Below, in pieces: positions 11,399-21,898 of a DNA stretch of 64,000 bases. Within the stretch, counting starts at the first letter, position 1; each line of letters begins with the position of its first letter. Below the pieces are notes generated by a model. The model was not told the origin of the DNA and did no database searches. It was given only the letters and a program-made list of their open reading frames with translations. Position numbers and translations under genes: made by a program. The DNA is from Artemisia argyi. Its lineage: Eukaryota; Streptophyta; Magnoliopsida; Asterales; Asteraceae. The stretch covers positions 88,588,762-88,652,761 of the forward strand of contig CM060694.1 of NCBI GenBank assembly GCA_030686995.1. Direction: 5' to 3'.

Positions 11399-12254
11399 AG
11401 GGGTTGGGTGCTGGAGGTTGTGATGGGTTCTTTTGTTGTGTTTGTTGTGTATGATGAATGTAGGTAGTAGGTGGTTGGGCACTTGTGGAGTTGTGGTTTC
11501 TTTTGTTCGTTTTGGTGCCATTGTCATAGTGTCGTAAGCTAGATAGATGTAGGTAGGGGTTGTGGGTTCCCATAAGGTTGTAAATGTATCCTTATGGTTT
11601 ATGAATGGAAGGGGTCGTTTGATCCCATTTGTCTTGATATACATTGTTCAATTCGTATCACAAACACATTCACAAACATGAAACTGACATAATTGAAACC
11701 ATAATACAATACACAAACACATACGTTTAAATGCTACTAATCGAAGCAAATAATAGAACCACAAAACAAACACAAACATATTCATAGTAAAATGCTATTA
11801 ATCGAAGCAAATGACAGAAACACAAAACAAACACAAACATATTATGCATAGGAGTCAAGCTTGACTAAACATTTAACCCCATATGAAATACTTCAATTTA
11901 CATAATATTGTTCGGCATGAACCAAAAAGTTTAACCCATCACAATGCCTGCCCATACCCTTTGGTGTATTCGAAACAGAGGTAGAATAGTTCAAGTTACA
12001 TTAGTCAAATTACATTACTAAATACAACCAAATTAAAGTTTTTTAGTTTCTACACATTACATATTCCCAATAGATGAACCCATATGTCAATCTTCAAACC
12101 TTCTACTGGATGAATCTTTAAACCTTCTACTGGATGAACCAACATGTGATCAACAACACCTGCACATTCAATATATGCAATGAAATGATGTTACTATAAT
12201 AGGCAATGAAATGTGTCCAAAATATTTACTAAACAGTTCATTAGACTCACCTAG
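11399..12254. other. M1 internal non-coding spacer shared with M2
   Basis: No gene seen. Parts align by eye with 16610-17018 of M2 (for example TTTAAATGCTA-TAATCGAAGCA and AACCCATCACAAT-CCT blocks), showing that M1 and M2 share internal sequence beyond their ORFs. Confidence 0.6.
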
Positions 12255-12963
12255 TCAAAATAACACCACATTGTTACCCATTGATCTTGGTGCCCGTAGA
12301 CCCAGTATGCAATTAGTTATTCTTGGTCTCAAAATACCACCACCCTTTGCTCCCACATTCATTGAACCAACACCTGCTGGGTTCTTCATAGAACCACCGT
12401 CTCTAATGACAATACCAGCCGATTTGTTCCTGTTAACAACATCAGCCTCATCAACCTCGTCAACCATCTTTCCTTTTCTCTTATCCACAGACCTCTTCAC
12501 CCTCTTTTTATGCTTCCCGAATTCTGGTTGTGAAGCATCAACATCATCCGCTTTCCTATAAGTTTTTGAAGTGCTAGTCCTAAAAGGAGTTGAAGTAATA
12601 GAGCACCGCAAGCTAGCATCTTCTTCTACCCACCCGACAACCTTCCCACCATCACCATCTGCATCAATGTTGTTTAAATAGTAAGGAGATAACACCTGTT
12701 TTGTATGAGCAACAAACAAGTACAAAACTGGCACAACAACCTAGCTCAATCATTGTATGCACATCATTGTCTGTGTGAATAAGCTTCAAACCTGCTTCTA
12801 ATGATTTGTCAGGCACACAAAAGAACACAACCCATTTTTCTCCCCTAATGCGTGAAAACATATCATCCAGACCTAGGAAAAAGACATGTCTATCACAGAC
12901 AAAGCCACACATTGTAGAAACATTCCCTTGTATACATGCTAAAGTCAATGTAGAAGTAGTCAA
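12255..12963 (-). pseudogene. PB1-like N-terminal region of a MULE transposase (M1 copy)
   Basis: Two overlapping frames (12963-12664 and 12734-12255) form one broken protein. The first part, with SLEAGLKLIHTDNDVHTMIE, matches the M2 copy and the small N-terminal PB1-like domain that plant MuDR-type transposases and their derivatives carry. The second part is a basic, disordered linker (WVEEDASLRCSITSTPFRT; IVIRDGGSMKN). A frameshift near 12728 (after MIELGCCASFV) separates them; the M2 copy reads straight through here. No zinc finger, DDE or SWIM region follows, so the piece is a truncated transposase N-terminus or a stand-alone derivative. Confidence 0.6.
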
Positions 12964-13100
12964 TGAAACAATTATGCAGGCTCAAGTGAAGCAGAGCAAT
13001 GCAGTGTTGTATATCTCACCACATAGTTGTAGTTTAGTTAATAAGTTAATGTGGTGATATAGAAACCAATCTATTTTGTTCCTGAGACACTCAAGATACA

Positions 13101-13190
13101 CAATGTGAAGACTTACTTAGAACCAATGTGAAGACTTACTTACAACCAATGTGAAGACTTACTTATAACCAATGTTAACACTTAGTAACT
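13101..13190. repeat. 23-bp tandem repeat, about four copies
   Basis: Copies of CAATGTGAAGACTTACTTA start at 13101, 13124, 13147 and (diverged) 13170. A second short duplication, GCAGTACTTT-GTAATGC, follows at about 13193-13250. Both lie in the M1 spacer between the PB1-like and AT-hook ORFs. Confidence 0.85.
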
Positions 13191-13398
13191 GTAGCAGTAC
13201 TTTCGTAATGCAAAACACTCTCTATAGCAGTACTTTAGTAATGCCAAACACTCTCACTTATGATATTCTAACACCTTACTTAAAAACATAATACTCTGTT
13301 TATCCTAAACCTAGGAAAGGGGATGCATATAAAAGTCTATCAAACATATCATAGCATCCTACGTAAACAAATTTAAAATGGCACATAAATGAAGTATA

Positions 13399-14042
13399 CT
13401 ACATTAACATACCAAGATCCGTATGCTCTTCCTTCACCTTCCACTTCTTGCCAGTCCCATTTGCCCTTCCCCTCTTCCTTTTTTCAGTAACTGTACTCGG
13501 ATTAGAACTCCCCTCCTTCTTCTTCTTGCCAGCCTCCTTCTTCTTGCCAGTCCCAACATGCCTTCCCCTCTTCCTTTTTTTGTAACTGTACTCGGATTAG
13601 GACTCCCCTCCTTCTTCTTCTTACCACTCCCAACAGGCCTTCCCCCCTTCTTTTTTTCTGTGACTGTAGTCGAAATAGGACTCCCCTCCGTCTTCTTCTT
13701 GCCACTCCCAACCGGCCTTCCCCTCTTCCTTTTTTTCTCTGCAACTACCTCATTGGAGCAACGACTACCACTTCTAATGGTAGGAATAGATATGGCACCG
13801 CTAGCACCCACATTTGGTTTGTTGAAGATTCTGTTCCACATCCATTGAAGAATTTCTTCAATCATCTCCTTCCCTATGTTTGCATACGAACCATACTTGG
13901 CAATAACTTTATCACCAAATTCATCCAAAACATCCTCAAAGACTTCATCATTTAATAAAACCTTGCCCCACGACTTTTCGGATGATTCCTCCCCCCCCAT
14001 CAACAAAGACTTTCCCTTATCATTCTTATCATTATTCGCCAT
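13399..14042 (-). pseudogene. AT-hook repeat protein carried by M1
   Basis: ATG at 14042 opens MANNDKNDKGKSLLMGGEES, then a helical segment (GKVLLNDEVFEDVLDEFGDK; YGSYANIGKEMIEEILQWMW) shared almost word for word with M2 at 41874-41539. The C-terminus consists of about four tandem units of roughly 28 residues, each with a KRGRPVGSGKKK-type core, the GRP core of an AT-hook that binds the minor groove of AT-rich DNA. The third unit is thrown out of frame at a T/A run near 13573; reading the other frame restores KRKRGRANGTGKKW and a C-terminus ending at 13399-13401. So the gene is broken once. The likely original role was binding the AT-rich arms of the transposon or chromatin, which is an inference. 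Confidence 0.65.
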
Positions 14043-14217
14043 AGCTGGGTTTCGTTCCGATTTGAATTTTTTTTCTTTTTTTATGTTAGGGTTTGACGGT
14101 TGATTTCCTTTACAACGGATATGAATTTCTGGGTTGGTTTTGGGAGTTAATGTACTCTGAAAAAGCAAATCTAGTAATCTAGTTGCTTTAACTAAATAGT
14201 TTACGTTGTTTGAAAAA
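14043..14217. other. M1 spacer between AT-hook ORF and right arm
   Basis: Short AT-rich stretch upstream of the minus-strand AT-hook ORF, so it would contain its promoter. No clear element is identified. Confidence 0.4.
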
Positions 14218-14415
14218 ATAGTCCTCGAATGGTTGGCGGGAGATAAGAAGATCCATGAAATAACGATAATGCCCTCGGTGACATGGCACTTAACTGGAAA
14301 ACTAACGGAAAATGCCTCTCGGTGGATTTTTTGCAAATTTTTGTAACGTTAGTGGCTGTTTTGCGTGACTTTTTGTCTCGGTCCCATTTTTGCGATTTCG
14401 TGATAGTTTAGGGAC
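14218..14415. repeat. M1 right terminal inverted repeat arm
   Basis: Inverted partner of 10716-10914: reading the minus strand from 14415 gives GTCCCTAAACTATCACG and continues with only scattered differences to 14218. Confidence 0.9.
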
Positions 14416-14578
14416 GAAAACGTATAAAATTAGACGAAAACGTATAAAATCTGATGAAAACGTATAAAATCAGAAGAAAAAACGTAAAAAAACAGACGAA
14501 AACGTAAAAAACAAATAAAAACGGACAAAAACGTAAAAAATCGGACGAAAATGTAAAAAAAACAAACGTAAACGTCAT
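14416..14578. repeat. Minisatellite arm of M1, inverted relative to the left array
   Basis: About nine copies of GACGAAAACGTAAAAAA-type units, the reverse complement of the 9944-10697 unit. The array is much shorter than the left one (about 160 versus 750 bp), so the two arrays have expanded or contracted independently. Confidence 0.9.
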
Positions 14579-14734
14579 TTGATGTTATATTTTACTTTTT
14601 TAATTCTTTATTTTCCCATATTAATTTTTTTTAGTTATTTTATAATTTAGCTCGTTAGTTATAATATTTGGTTTTATGTTTTGAAGATGTTATTATAATA
14701 TTATTAAGGTGAATAATGAATTGAGATATAAAAC

Positions 14735-14908
14735 AACAACACTTAAACATGTTTTCTAGTTTTGCAAAATGGAAAACACAAACACATGTTTCTCAGACTA
14801 AACGCGTTTTCTGAATTTTCCATTGTGAAAATCAAACTCCCACCCCTTTTCCTATAAAACAAGAAATAGGAAATGAAAGAAAATGTTTTCCAACTAAACG
14901 CCACCTTA
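14735..14908. mobile_element. Probable MITE relic
   Basis: Right end CCAACTAAACGCCACC followed by TTA matches the TIR style of the 4991-5440 MITE (GTTTAGTTGG). A matching left TIR was not found, so this is a relic or partial copy. Confidence 0.35.
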
Positions 14909-15510
14909 CTATTTATTGATTGACAGCATTTATTCTTCTCTAGAAATTTTAATATTAAAAAATAATAATAAATAATAAATACTCTGTAACAAATAATTAT
15001 GATAGAAAAACATCTCTTATATAATAAGAGAATTCCACAAACTGAAAAAGAATTAAATAATTTGCAATTGGACCAATATGAGTGCACCATTAATTGAGCA
15101 TTTTTATTAGTCAATAAAAAATCATAATTGAAAATCAATAGGTCAAACTCTGTAATTCTCATCTAATTTATAAAAGGGTAAACTGCAAAAAATGTGCCTA
15201 AACTTTTCCGATTTTGCGAAAGTTGTCATCGTACAAGATTTTTAGCAAATAATATCCCTGAGCAGGTTTTCTTAAGCAAAAAGTGTACTTGAGGATGATG
15301 TTTGTTTGCAAAAACCGGTTTTTGGCCTAACGCTCGTTAGAGAGCCCGTTAAGTGCCTTGTGAAATGACTATTTTACCCTCATTTCCTTCAATAATCGCA
15401 ATTCCACCCTTCCCCTTTCTTTCCCACCAATCACAACCAAATTTGTGAAGCACTTATAACCCCGTGAAACACATAATCACACATAATGGATCTTACATCT
15501 TCAAAACGAA

Positions 15511-16531
15511 ATGGAAAAATCCGTTAACTTGAATAACCCCATCCGTCCCTGCAACAACCATGACCAAACCCGTCACATAAACCCCACCTTGGAAAACATA
15601 CACTCATCACACAGCCCTGAAAAGGAGGTTAGGATTATACCCGGTCCTGCTGGTATTGTTCAACTGGCTAAGCGTCGTAAACAAGCAGATATTAGCGAAG
15701 GTCTCCTGGAGCGTGTAATTTCGACACAAGAGTATATTAGGGCAGTTCTTGAGGATGTGGAAGTGGATGAGGATTTTTCACGTGGGCCATGTCTTAGCGC
15801 GGTTGACTTTGTGAATGCTAATGGGGGGGGGGGGGGTAGTGTATGGATGTTTAGGTGACATCAAGAGCTTTATCAATAATGGTAAAGTTGCTCAAGTTGT
15901 AGCAATAATCAAGTCGTGTTCTCCAAATGCCCTTGGCGATCTTACAGTAACTCTCAAAGATCTCTCAGGTTCAATGCCTGGTCCATTACATCACACAATA
16001 ATTAACGAGGAGGGGGGTTATGGAAAGGATATTCATGTAGGAGCTGCTGTGATTGTTCATAACGTTTCAGTGTTTTCTCCTAATCGATCAAACCATTCAC
16101 TCCATTATCTTAACATTATAAAGAAAAACTTAGTTAAAGTTTTCCACAAGGATACACTTTATGGGAGTGGGAGTGGGGTAGCTGGTGGCAGAATGTTAGA
16201 TGAAGAAGACATAATGAAATTGTTAGAAGAAGAAGAACGGGCTGAACAAGAGTGGCAGAATGAGGGATATCTTATTGAGCAACAGGAACATGAAATGAGG
16301 AGAGACGAAGAAGCCTTGTTACAAATACAAGAAGAAGAAGCAAGGGCTAAACAAGAGGATGAGGAAATACTTAGGAAAGAATGTGAGGAAGCTTGGGAAC
16401 TTGGGTTGAACGGCTATGTATCTGATTCATATACGGATTCCTCGGAGGAGAGATTTAGGATAGAACCAGAGGAAGATTGGGAACTTGGGTGGTGTGGGTA
16501 TGTATCGGATTCATTTACCGATACCGATTAA
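15511..16531 (+). pseudogene. HROB-like (homologous recombination OB-fold) gene captured in M2, frameshifted at a G run
   Basis: Two frames, 15511-15858 and 15815-16531, join into one intronless protein. The first includes IIPGPAGIVQLAKRRKQADI and STQEYIRAVLEDVEVDEDFS; the second GCLGDIKSFINNGKVAQVVA, NALGDLTVTLKDLSGSMPGP and GGYGKDIHVGAAVIVHNVSV. This is the C-terminal OB-fold of HROB/MCM8IP-type proteins, which help load MCM8-MCM9 helicase in recombination repair; the match is from memory. The frames part exactly at a 14-G run (15823-15836). The tail (16200-16531) is Glu-rich with two degenerate repeats (EEAWELGLNGYVSDSYTDS and EEDWELGWCGYVSDSFTDT). Absence of introns and location inside a MULE suggest transposon capture of a host gene. 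Confidence 0.62.
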
Positions 16532-17018
16532 GTTGTAACAAATATCTATGTTGACTTTTAGAAGTCAGAGTATTGCTGCATATGCAAAATGTTGTTCCAA
16601 ACATCAACAAGTTAAAACGTCTTTAAATGCTATTAATCGAAGCATATAACACAAACACAAAATATTTAACCAATATGTGATACTTAAAGTTACATAATAT
16701 CGTTTGGTAATGTATAAAAAAAAATTAACCCATCACAATACCTCTACACACCCTTTGGTATATCCGAAACAGAGGTAATATAGTTCGAGTTACATTAGTG
16801 AAATTACAAACATAATATACAACCAAATTAAACTGTTTTTGTTACTACACATTACATAATCCCAAAAGATGATCCCATTTGTCAAACTTCAAAACCTTCT
16901 ACTTGATGAACCAACAAGTGATCAACTATATCTGCACAATCAAATTAAGCAATGTAATGAGGTTAGTATAATATGCAATGCAATGTATGCAAAAAAGTGT
17001 GCTAAACAATTCATTAGA
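16532..17018. other. M2 spacer homologous to M1
   Basis: Non-coding. Shares blocks with 11700-12240 of M1. No other feature seen. Confidence 0.55.
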
Positions 17019-17729
17019 CTAACCTAGTAAAAATAACACCACTTTGTTTCCCAAAGAATTTGGTGCCCTTAGACCCATCATGCAGTTAGTGATTTTGACA
17101 TCACTTCTTGGTCTCACAAGACCCGCACCTTTAACGCCTGACGTCTTCTTCATATAACTACCCTCTCTAATGACAATTCCACTTGGAATTGGCAAAACAG
17201 GCTTCTTCCTGTTAAATGCCTCATCCTCATCAACCATGATTCCTTTTCCCTTATCCACAAACCTGTTCACCACTTTTTTATTCTTCCCGAGTTCAGGATC
17301 TGCATCACCCACAACCTTTCTTTTCAAGTTTACACTTCTCTCCCTATTATATCTAGTCCTAAAAGGAGCTGAAGTACTAGAGCAACGCAATCTAGCATTT
17401 TCTTCTACCCATCCGTTAAGCTCCCTATCTTGACCCTCTAATTCCATGTTTTTTAAATAGTATTCAGATAATCATTGTGGTTTGTGAGCAACAAACAAAT
17501 CTACAAAACCAGACCGACAACCTAGTTCCAACATTGTATGGACATCATTGTCTGTGTGAATCAACTTCAAGCCATCTTCTAATGATTTGCCAGGAAAACA
17601 AAAGAACAATGCCCATTTATCTCCCTTAATGCTTGCTAACATATGATCCAACCCAAGAGTAAAGGTACTTCTATCATGGACAAAGGCAAATAGTTTATAA
17701 ACAGACCCTTCTACATACCTCAATGGACC
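17019..17729 (-). pseudogene. PB1-like MULE transposase N-terminus, M2 copy, distal part
   Basis: Reading the minus strand from 17729 gives LRYVEGSVYKLFAFVHD, SLEDGLKLIHTDNDVHTMLE and a basic linker ending at 17019, with an in-frame TGA at 17472-17474. The upstream part of the same domain lies 23 kb away at 41148-41082 (DEIVFKMHKNGFFEFG). The two join in frame across the GGACC target duplication of element B, so B landed in the middle of this domain. Compared with M1, frame is kept across the region where M1 has a frameshift. Not functional because of the insertion and the stop. Confidence 0.65.
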
Positions 17730-19169
17730 TGATGCGTGGAATTGCACCCTCGCAAAAGGTTTTACCTCTCAAGGGATCTTGAGAAGCTTGCAATCCCCAC
17801 CACACAGTGTACCTGTTCGTTGTAGTATAGTATAGTGACAAGTACCAGGGGATTGATCGTTCAATTCAGGAATAGTGTTCGCTAGGATTAAAAGATCTAC
17901 TAAACTAGGTCTAAGGGTGTGGGATGATTCTTTTTGTGTTTTTATATTTTTATAAAAGCAAGTAAAATCTCGGATTTTGAAGGAGTTGGCGGAATTAGTT
18001 GCTAGTCAACTAACCCAATTAACTAAAGATGCAAATAAAATAAAATAAACTTAAACTAAATGTGTGGTGTAAACAATAATAAGAGAAAATTTGTTTACTT
18101 AGATTTCATTACTCCCTAGATATCTTTTACCGGTTGATTAGCTTGTTACAATTGCATGGATGACGGGTTATATTCCTTAATACCAGTCGTAGGGCCGTGT
18201 ACGAAATTCCCTAACTCTATAATCTCCTACTTCACTCCTATGTCGAGCCGACTAAAAGCTCCTAACATGGGATCACTAGAATTTGCTTATGCATTAAATA
18301 CAACCATTAAATCATAGTACACCTCCGATCATGTTTCTTAAGACGTTCAAGCAAGTTACCAATTGGAAGTCTGCCAGTTTTCTTAAGCCTAACATCGCAT
18401 ACAATCATCCACAACAACAATAAACAAACCATCAACCAATAATCAACATCTAGGTTTCATTACATCTAAGCAAACACAAGAAAAACCTAGCCTAGCATGT
18501 TAAAAAGAAGACAAGCATAAGATAGAATCAAACAACACATAGACATATTGAATGATTATTGGAAAACTTATCTTCAATTGAACATGGATGGAACAAGGGT
18601 TGAAACCCTTATTATTATAGAAAATTCGTCTAGGGTTTGCACAAAGAAGTTCTCCAAAAGTTCCATACTTAATGAATGAAAATTAGAAAACTATATATAG
18701 ATTTTACACCTTGACGGCGTCACGTTATAGCTTGTGACGCCATCAACTCGCCGCCAAGATAAAATTCGTATTGCCTAGATCTACTTCTGACGCCGTCATG
18801 TGTAAGTTTACTCTGGGCCGTCACATGTATTCTGACCCTGACGGCCTTGGTGACGCCGTCAGGCCAAATTGCCTTGAAATTGTTCTAGGCCGTCATGTGT
18901 ATTTTCCATATCCACCTCTTTTGCCAAGCTTGACGCCGTCACTTGTGTAATCTTGACGCCGTCAGGTACTGTTCCCAGCAAGGATTTTGAGACTTTGTCG
19001 TTTTCTTCACTAAATTGCTCAAAAAACGTCTAAAATGCTTCCTTTTCTAGATTTCTTCTTAAAAGTACCTAAAATGACAAAATGAACGATTTATGGCAAT
19101 AATTGATCAAATAATCACGAATTCGGGCTTAAATGACCCCCCAAAAGCAGTACACTTTTCACCTTATCA
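17730..19169 (-). repeat. Element B 3' LTR (1440 bp)
   Basis: Pairs with 39643-41081. TATA box CTATATATAG at 18691-18700 (read on minus). Upstream of it, at 18711-18972, is the stack of TGACGCCGTCA motifs. By eye the two B LTRs differ more than the A pair, so B is older than A. Confidence 0.92.
18691..18975 (-). promoter_or_regulatory. LTR promoter of B: TATA box with TGACGCCGTCA array
   Basis: On the minus strand a TATATATA box (18691-18700) is preceded within 300 bp by repeated near-palindromes TGACG-C/G-CGTCA and half sites GCCGTCA. TGACG is the core of TGA-type bZIP (as-1) sites, so this reads as a U3 enhancer stack. Binding is inferred from the motif only. Confidence 0.6.
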
Positions 19170-20576
19170 AATACCCTTACACTTGAGATTTGCTTGTCCT
19201 CAAGCAAATGCACTTTTATTCTAATCAAAATACAAGTTAGGGGTCATTTAACACTAATATAAAAGTAATTACAACAAATAATCATTCCACTTAAAACCAA
19301 AAACAAGCACGGAGGTTATACACTAGCACCTCACAAATAGTGTTTAGATACTCACATCTCTCGGGTGTAATAAAGTATATATCACAATAAGGAAATGGAA
19401 AACATCTCTCACTACCTGTCATAGCAAATAGATTACCATAGGCTTGGGAAAGGATCAAACCTCCACCACTTGGCATAAGCACCTAGGATAAACTATCAAA
19501 GAGGTCTTTTAAAGGGTTATAACATGAGGTGTAGGGATATGGTAAACACGGTTTTGTTGGATAAACAGATATTTTACTGGTGGCAAGTCAATTGTCTTAG
19601 TTAACTACATGTACAATGAGGCGTTGCTAAGCCAAGACTCGACTCGACTTAAGCTAATACATAAAAAATAACAAAAACTTAAAATAAACATAAAGGAAAC
19701 GGGATGGTAGTCCGTATGTTTTTATTTTTTTTATTATTTTTTATTTTTTTTATTTTTATTTTTTTTTGCATACACTCTTACCCTACCATCCAAAATAATA
19801 CATCATAGGGGATTTGCATTCCCCTTACACTTGAACTTTTACATACTTTACAATCAACTATTCTAATGACTCGAATTAAGATAATCAAAACACTTGGAGT
19901 ACTTTTTAAGATTAACGCACATATGTGGGTAATATATAATGTTCTTCCCCATTACTCCATAACACAAGTACTTTACCCAATCGTCCCAATCGTCCCAAAA
20001 CAATATGTAGAAGATATGACTCGACTTAGCAACCATGTAATCAATTAGACAATCAACTAAGGGTTTAAACATATAACAATAATGCACTAAAGATGAGTGC
20101 ATACACAGAAGGCTAAGGCGATTTGATTGCACATTTGGGGTGGATTGTAAACAAATTCTTCCTTTAAGTAAAATGCTTAAAGTTAGAAACGAAAAGATAG
20201 GCTCGGAGGGGTGTACTAGGGGTATCGTGTACTAAAAATGAGTACAACGCAAAGGTGTGGGAAAATTAATTGACTTTACTAGTCAAGTAGTTTGAATTTA
20301 ATGGTCAAGTAATTATGATACGGGTTTAACACAAGGGTGATCCTAATGCCTCTTATCATGTAGTAAATCCTACTACAAGAATGTAGTCTCACTAGCGGTC
20401 TCGGGATGCATCACTAACGCAAGTTCTAGAATCTAAGTACTACCGGTACACTCATAAGCACTAATAATTAATGCTTTTCCTAAAAAATCTAAAGGCGAAC
20501 CTCAAATATTTGGGTGGAAAATTTTTTTGACTGGTACGGTTTTTGTGCTAGTCATACAACTCCTATCCATAAGACG
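19170..20576. other. Element B 3' non-coding region (3' LTR side)
   Basis: Non-coding interior of B up to the target duplication of A. It includes CCTTACACTTGAGATTTGCTT-type sequence next to the LTR, also found beside the A LTR at 21900, and a poly-T/A-rich stretch near 19720-19770. No gene. Confidence 0.6.
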
Positions 20577-20581
20577 CTTAT

Positions 20582-21898
20582 TGATGCGTGGGAATTGCAC
20601 CAGGCTTTACCTCTCGAGGGATCTCGAGAAGCTTACAACCCCCACCAGGCAGTGTACCTGATCGTTGTAGTATAGTATAGTGACAAGTACCGGGGGATTG
20701 ATCGTTCAACTCAGGAATAGTGTCGTTAGGATTAGAAAGCCTAAAAACTAGGTCTAGAGGTGAGGGATGATTCTTTTTGTATTTTTTTATGTTTTATAAA
20801 AGCAAGTAAAATCTCGGGTATTGGAAGAGTGGGCGGAATTAGTTGATAGTCAACTAACCCAATTACTAAAGATGCAATCAAAATAAAATAATAAAAATGA
20901 AAATAAAATAAATTAAACTAGTGGTGTGAGCAATATATGGGAGAATTGTGTTTACTTAGATTTCACTACTCGCTAGATATCTTTTACAGGTTAATTACTT
21001 GTTACAGTTGCGTGGATGACGGATTGTATTCCTTAATACCATTCATGGGGTGGCGTACTTACTTCCCCAATCCTATAAGCTCCTACTTCACTCCTATGTC
21101 GAGCCGGGTAAGATGCTCCTAACATGGGATCACTAGAATTCGCTCATGCATTAAATACAACCATAAAAACCTAGTACACATCGGTTCATGTTTCTTAAGA
21201 CGTTCAAGCAAGTTACACAATGGAGATCTGCCAGTTTTCTTAAGCCTAACATTGAAATCATTCATCCATTACAACTATAAACAAGAAATCAACCTATAAT
21301 TAACATCTAGGTTTCATTACATCTAAGCAAACACATGAAAGATCTAGCTTAGCATGTTATAATCAAGACAAGCATAAGATATATTCAAACAACACATAGA
21401 CATATTGAATGAATTGAAAGAAAACTTATCTTAATTGAACATGAAGGGTTTCAAGGGGTGAAAACCCTTGAAAATACTGTTACAAATGACCTAGGGTTTA
21501 TTAGGTTCGGCCCTAGAATTCTCCACACAAGTTCCTCTCATAAAGAATGAAAAATAGAAAAGTATATATAGATTCTGTGAGGTGACGGCGTCAAGAGGAA
21601 AAATCTGACGCCGTCATCTCGCCGCCAATAAAGTTCTCGGACTGCCTAGACCCATGGGTGACGCCGTCAAAAAATCCTTCTAGACGCCGTCAGGTACTGT
21701 TCCCAGCAAGGAAAATTAAGTCTTTGCCGTTTTCTTCACTTTTATGCTCTAAAAACGTCCAAAATGCTTCCTTTTCCAGAATTCACTCCCAAAGTACCTA
21801 AAATCACAAAAGGAACGATTTAGGGCAATATTTGATCAAATAAATTCCAATTCCGGCTTAAATGACCCCCTAAAAACGGTTCATTTTTCGCCTCATCA
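20582..21898 (-). repeat. Element A 3' LTR (1317 bp)
   Basis: About 106 bp shorter than its partner at 27836-29258. The missing part lies inside the TGACGCCGTCA array. Elsewhere roughly 20 substitutions are visible by eye. TATA box at about 21562-21571 (minus). Confidence 0.92.
21561..21701 (-). promoter_or_regulatory. LTR promoter of A (3' copy): TATA box and shortened motif array
   Basis: GTATATATAG at 21562-21571 with TGACGGCGTCA, TGACGCCGTCA (twice) and a mutated AGACGCCGTCA upstream on the minus strand. Confidence 0.55.

Larger units (their letters stand above)
9944..14578. mobile_element. Element M1: MULE/foldback-like transposon with array-bearing TIRs
   Basis: Two inverted arms bracket about 3.3 kb: 199 bp at 10716-10914 matches, inverted and with few differences, 14218-14415. 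Outside each arm lies an array of the same unit in the matching inverted orientation (9944-10697 and 14416-14578), so the full arms are TIR plus tandem array. The interior carries decayed ORFs on both strands, including a PB1-like transposase N-terminus and an AT-hook protein, both shared with element M2. No DDE transposase domain is present, so M1 is non-autonomous. I could not find a convincing 9-bp target duplication because the outer ends dissolve into low-complexity arrays. Confidence 0.72.
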
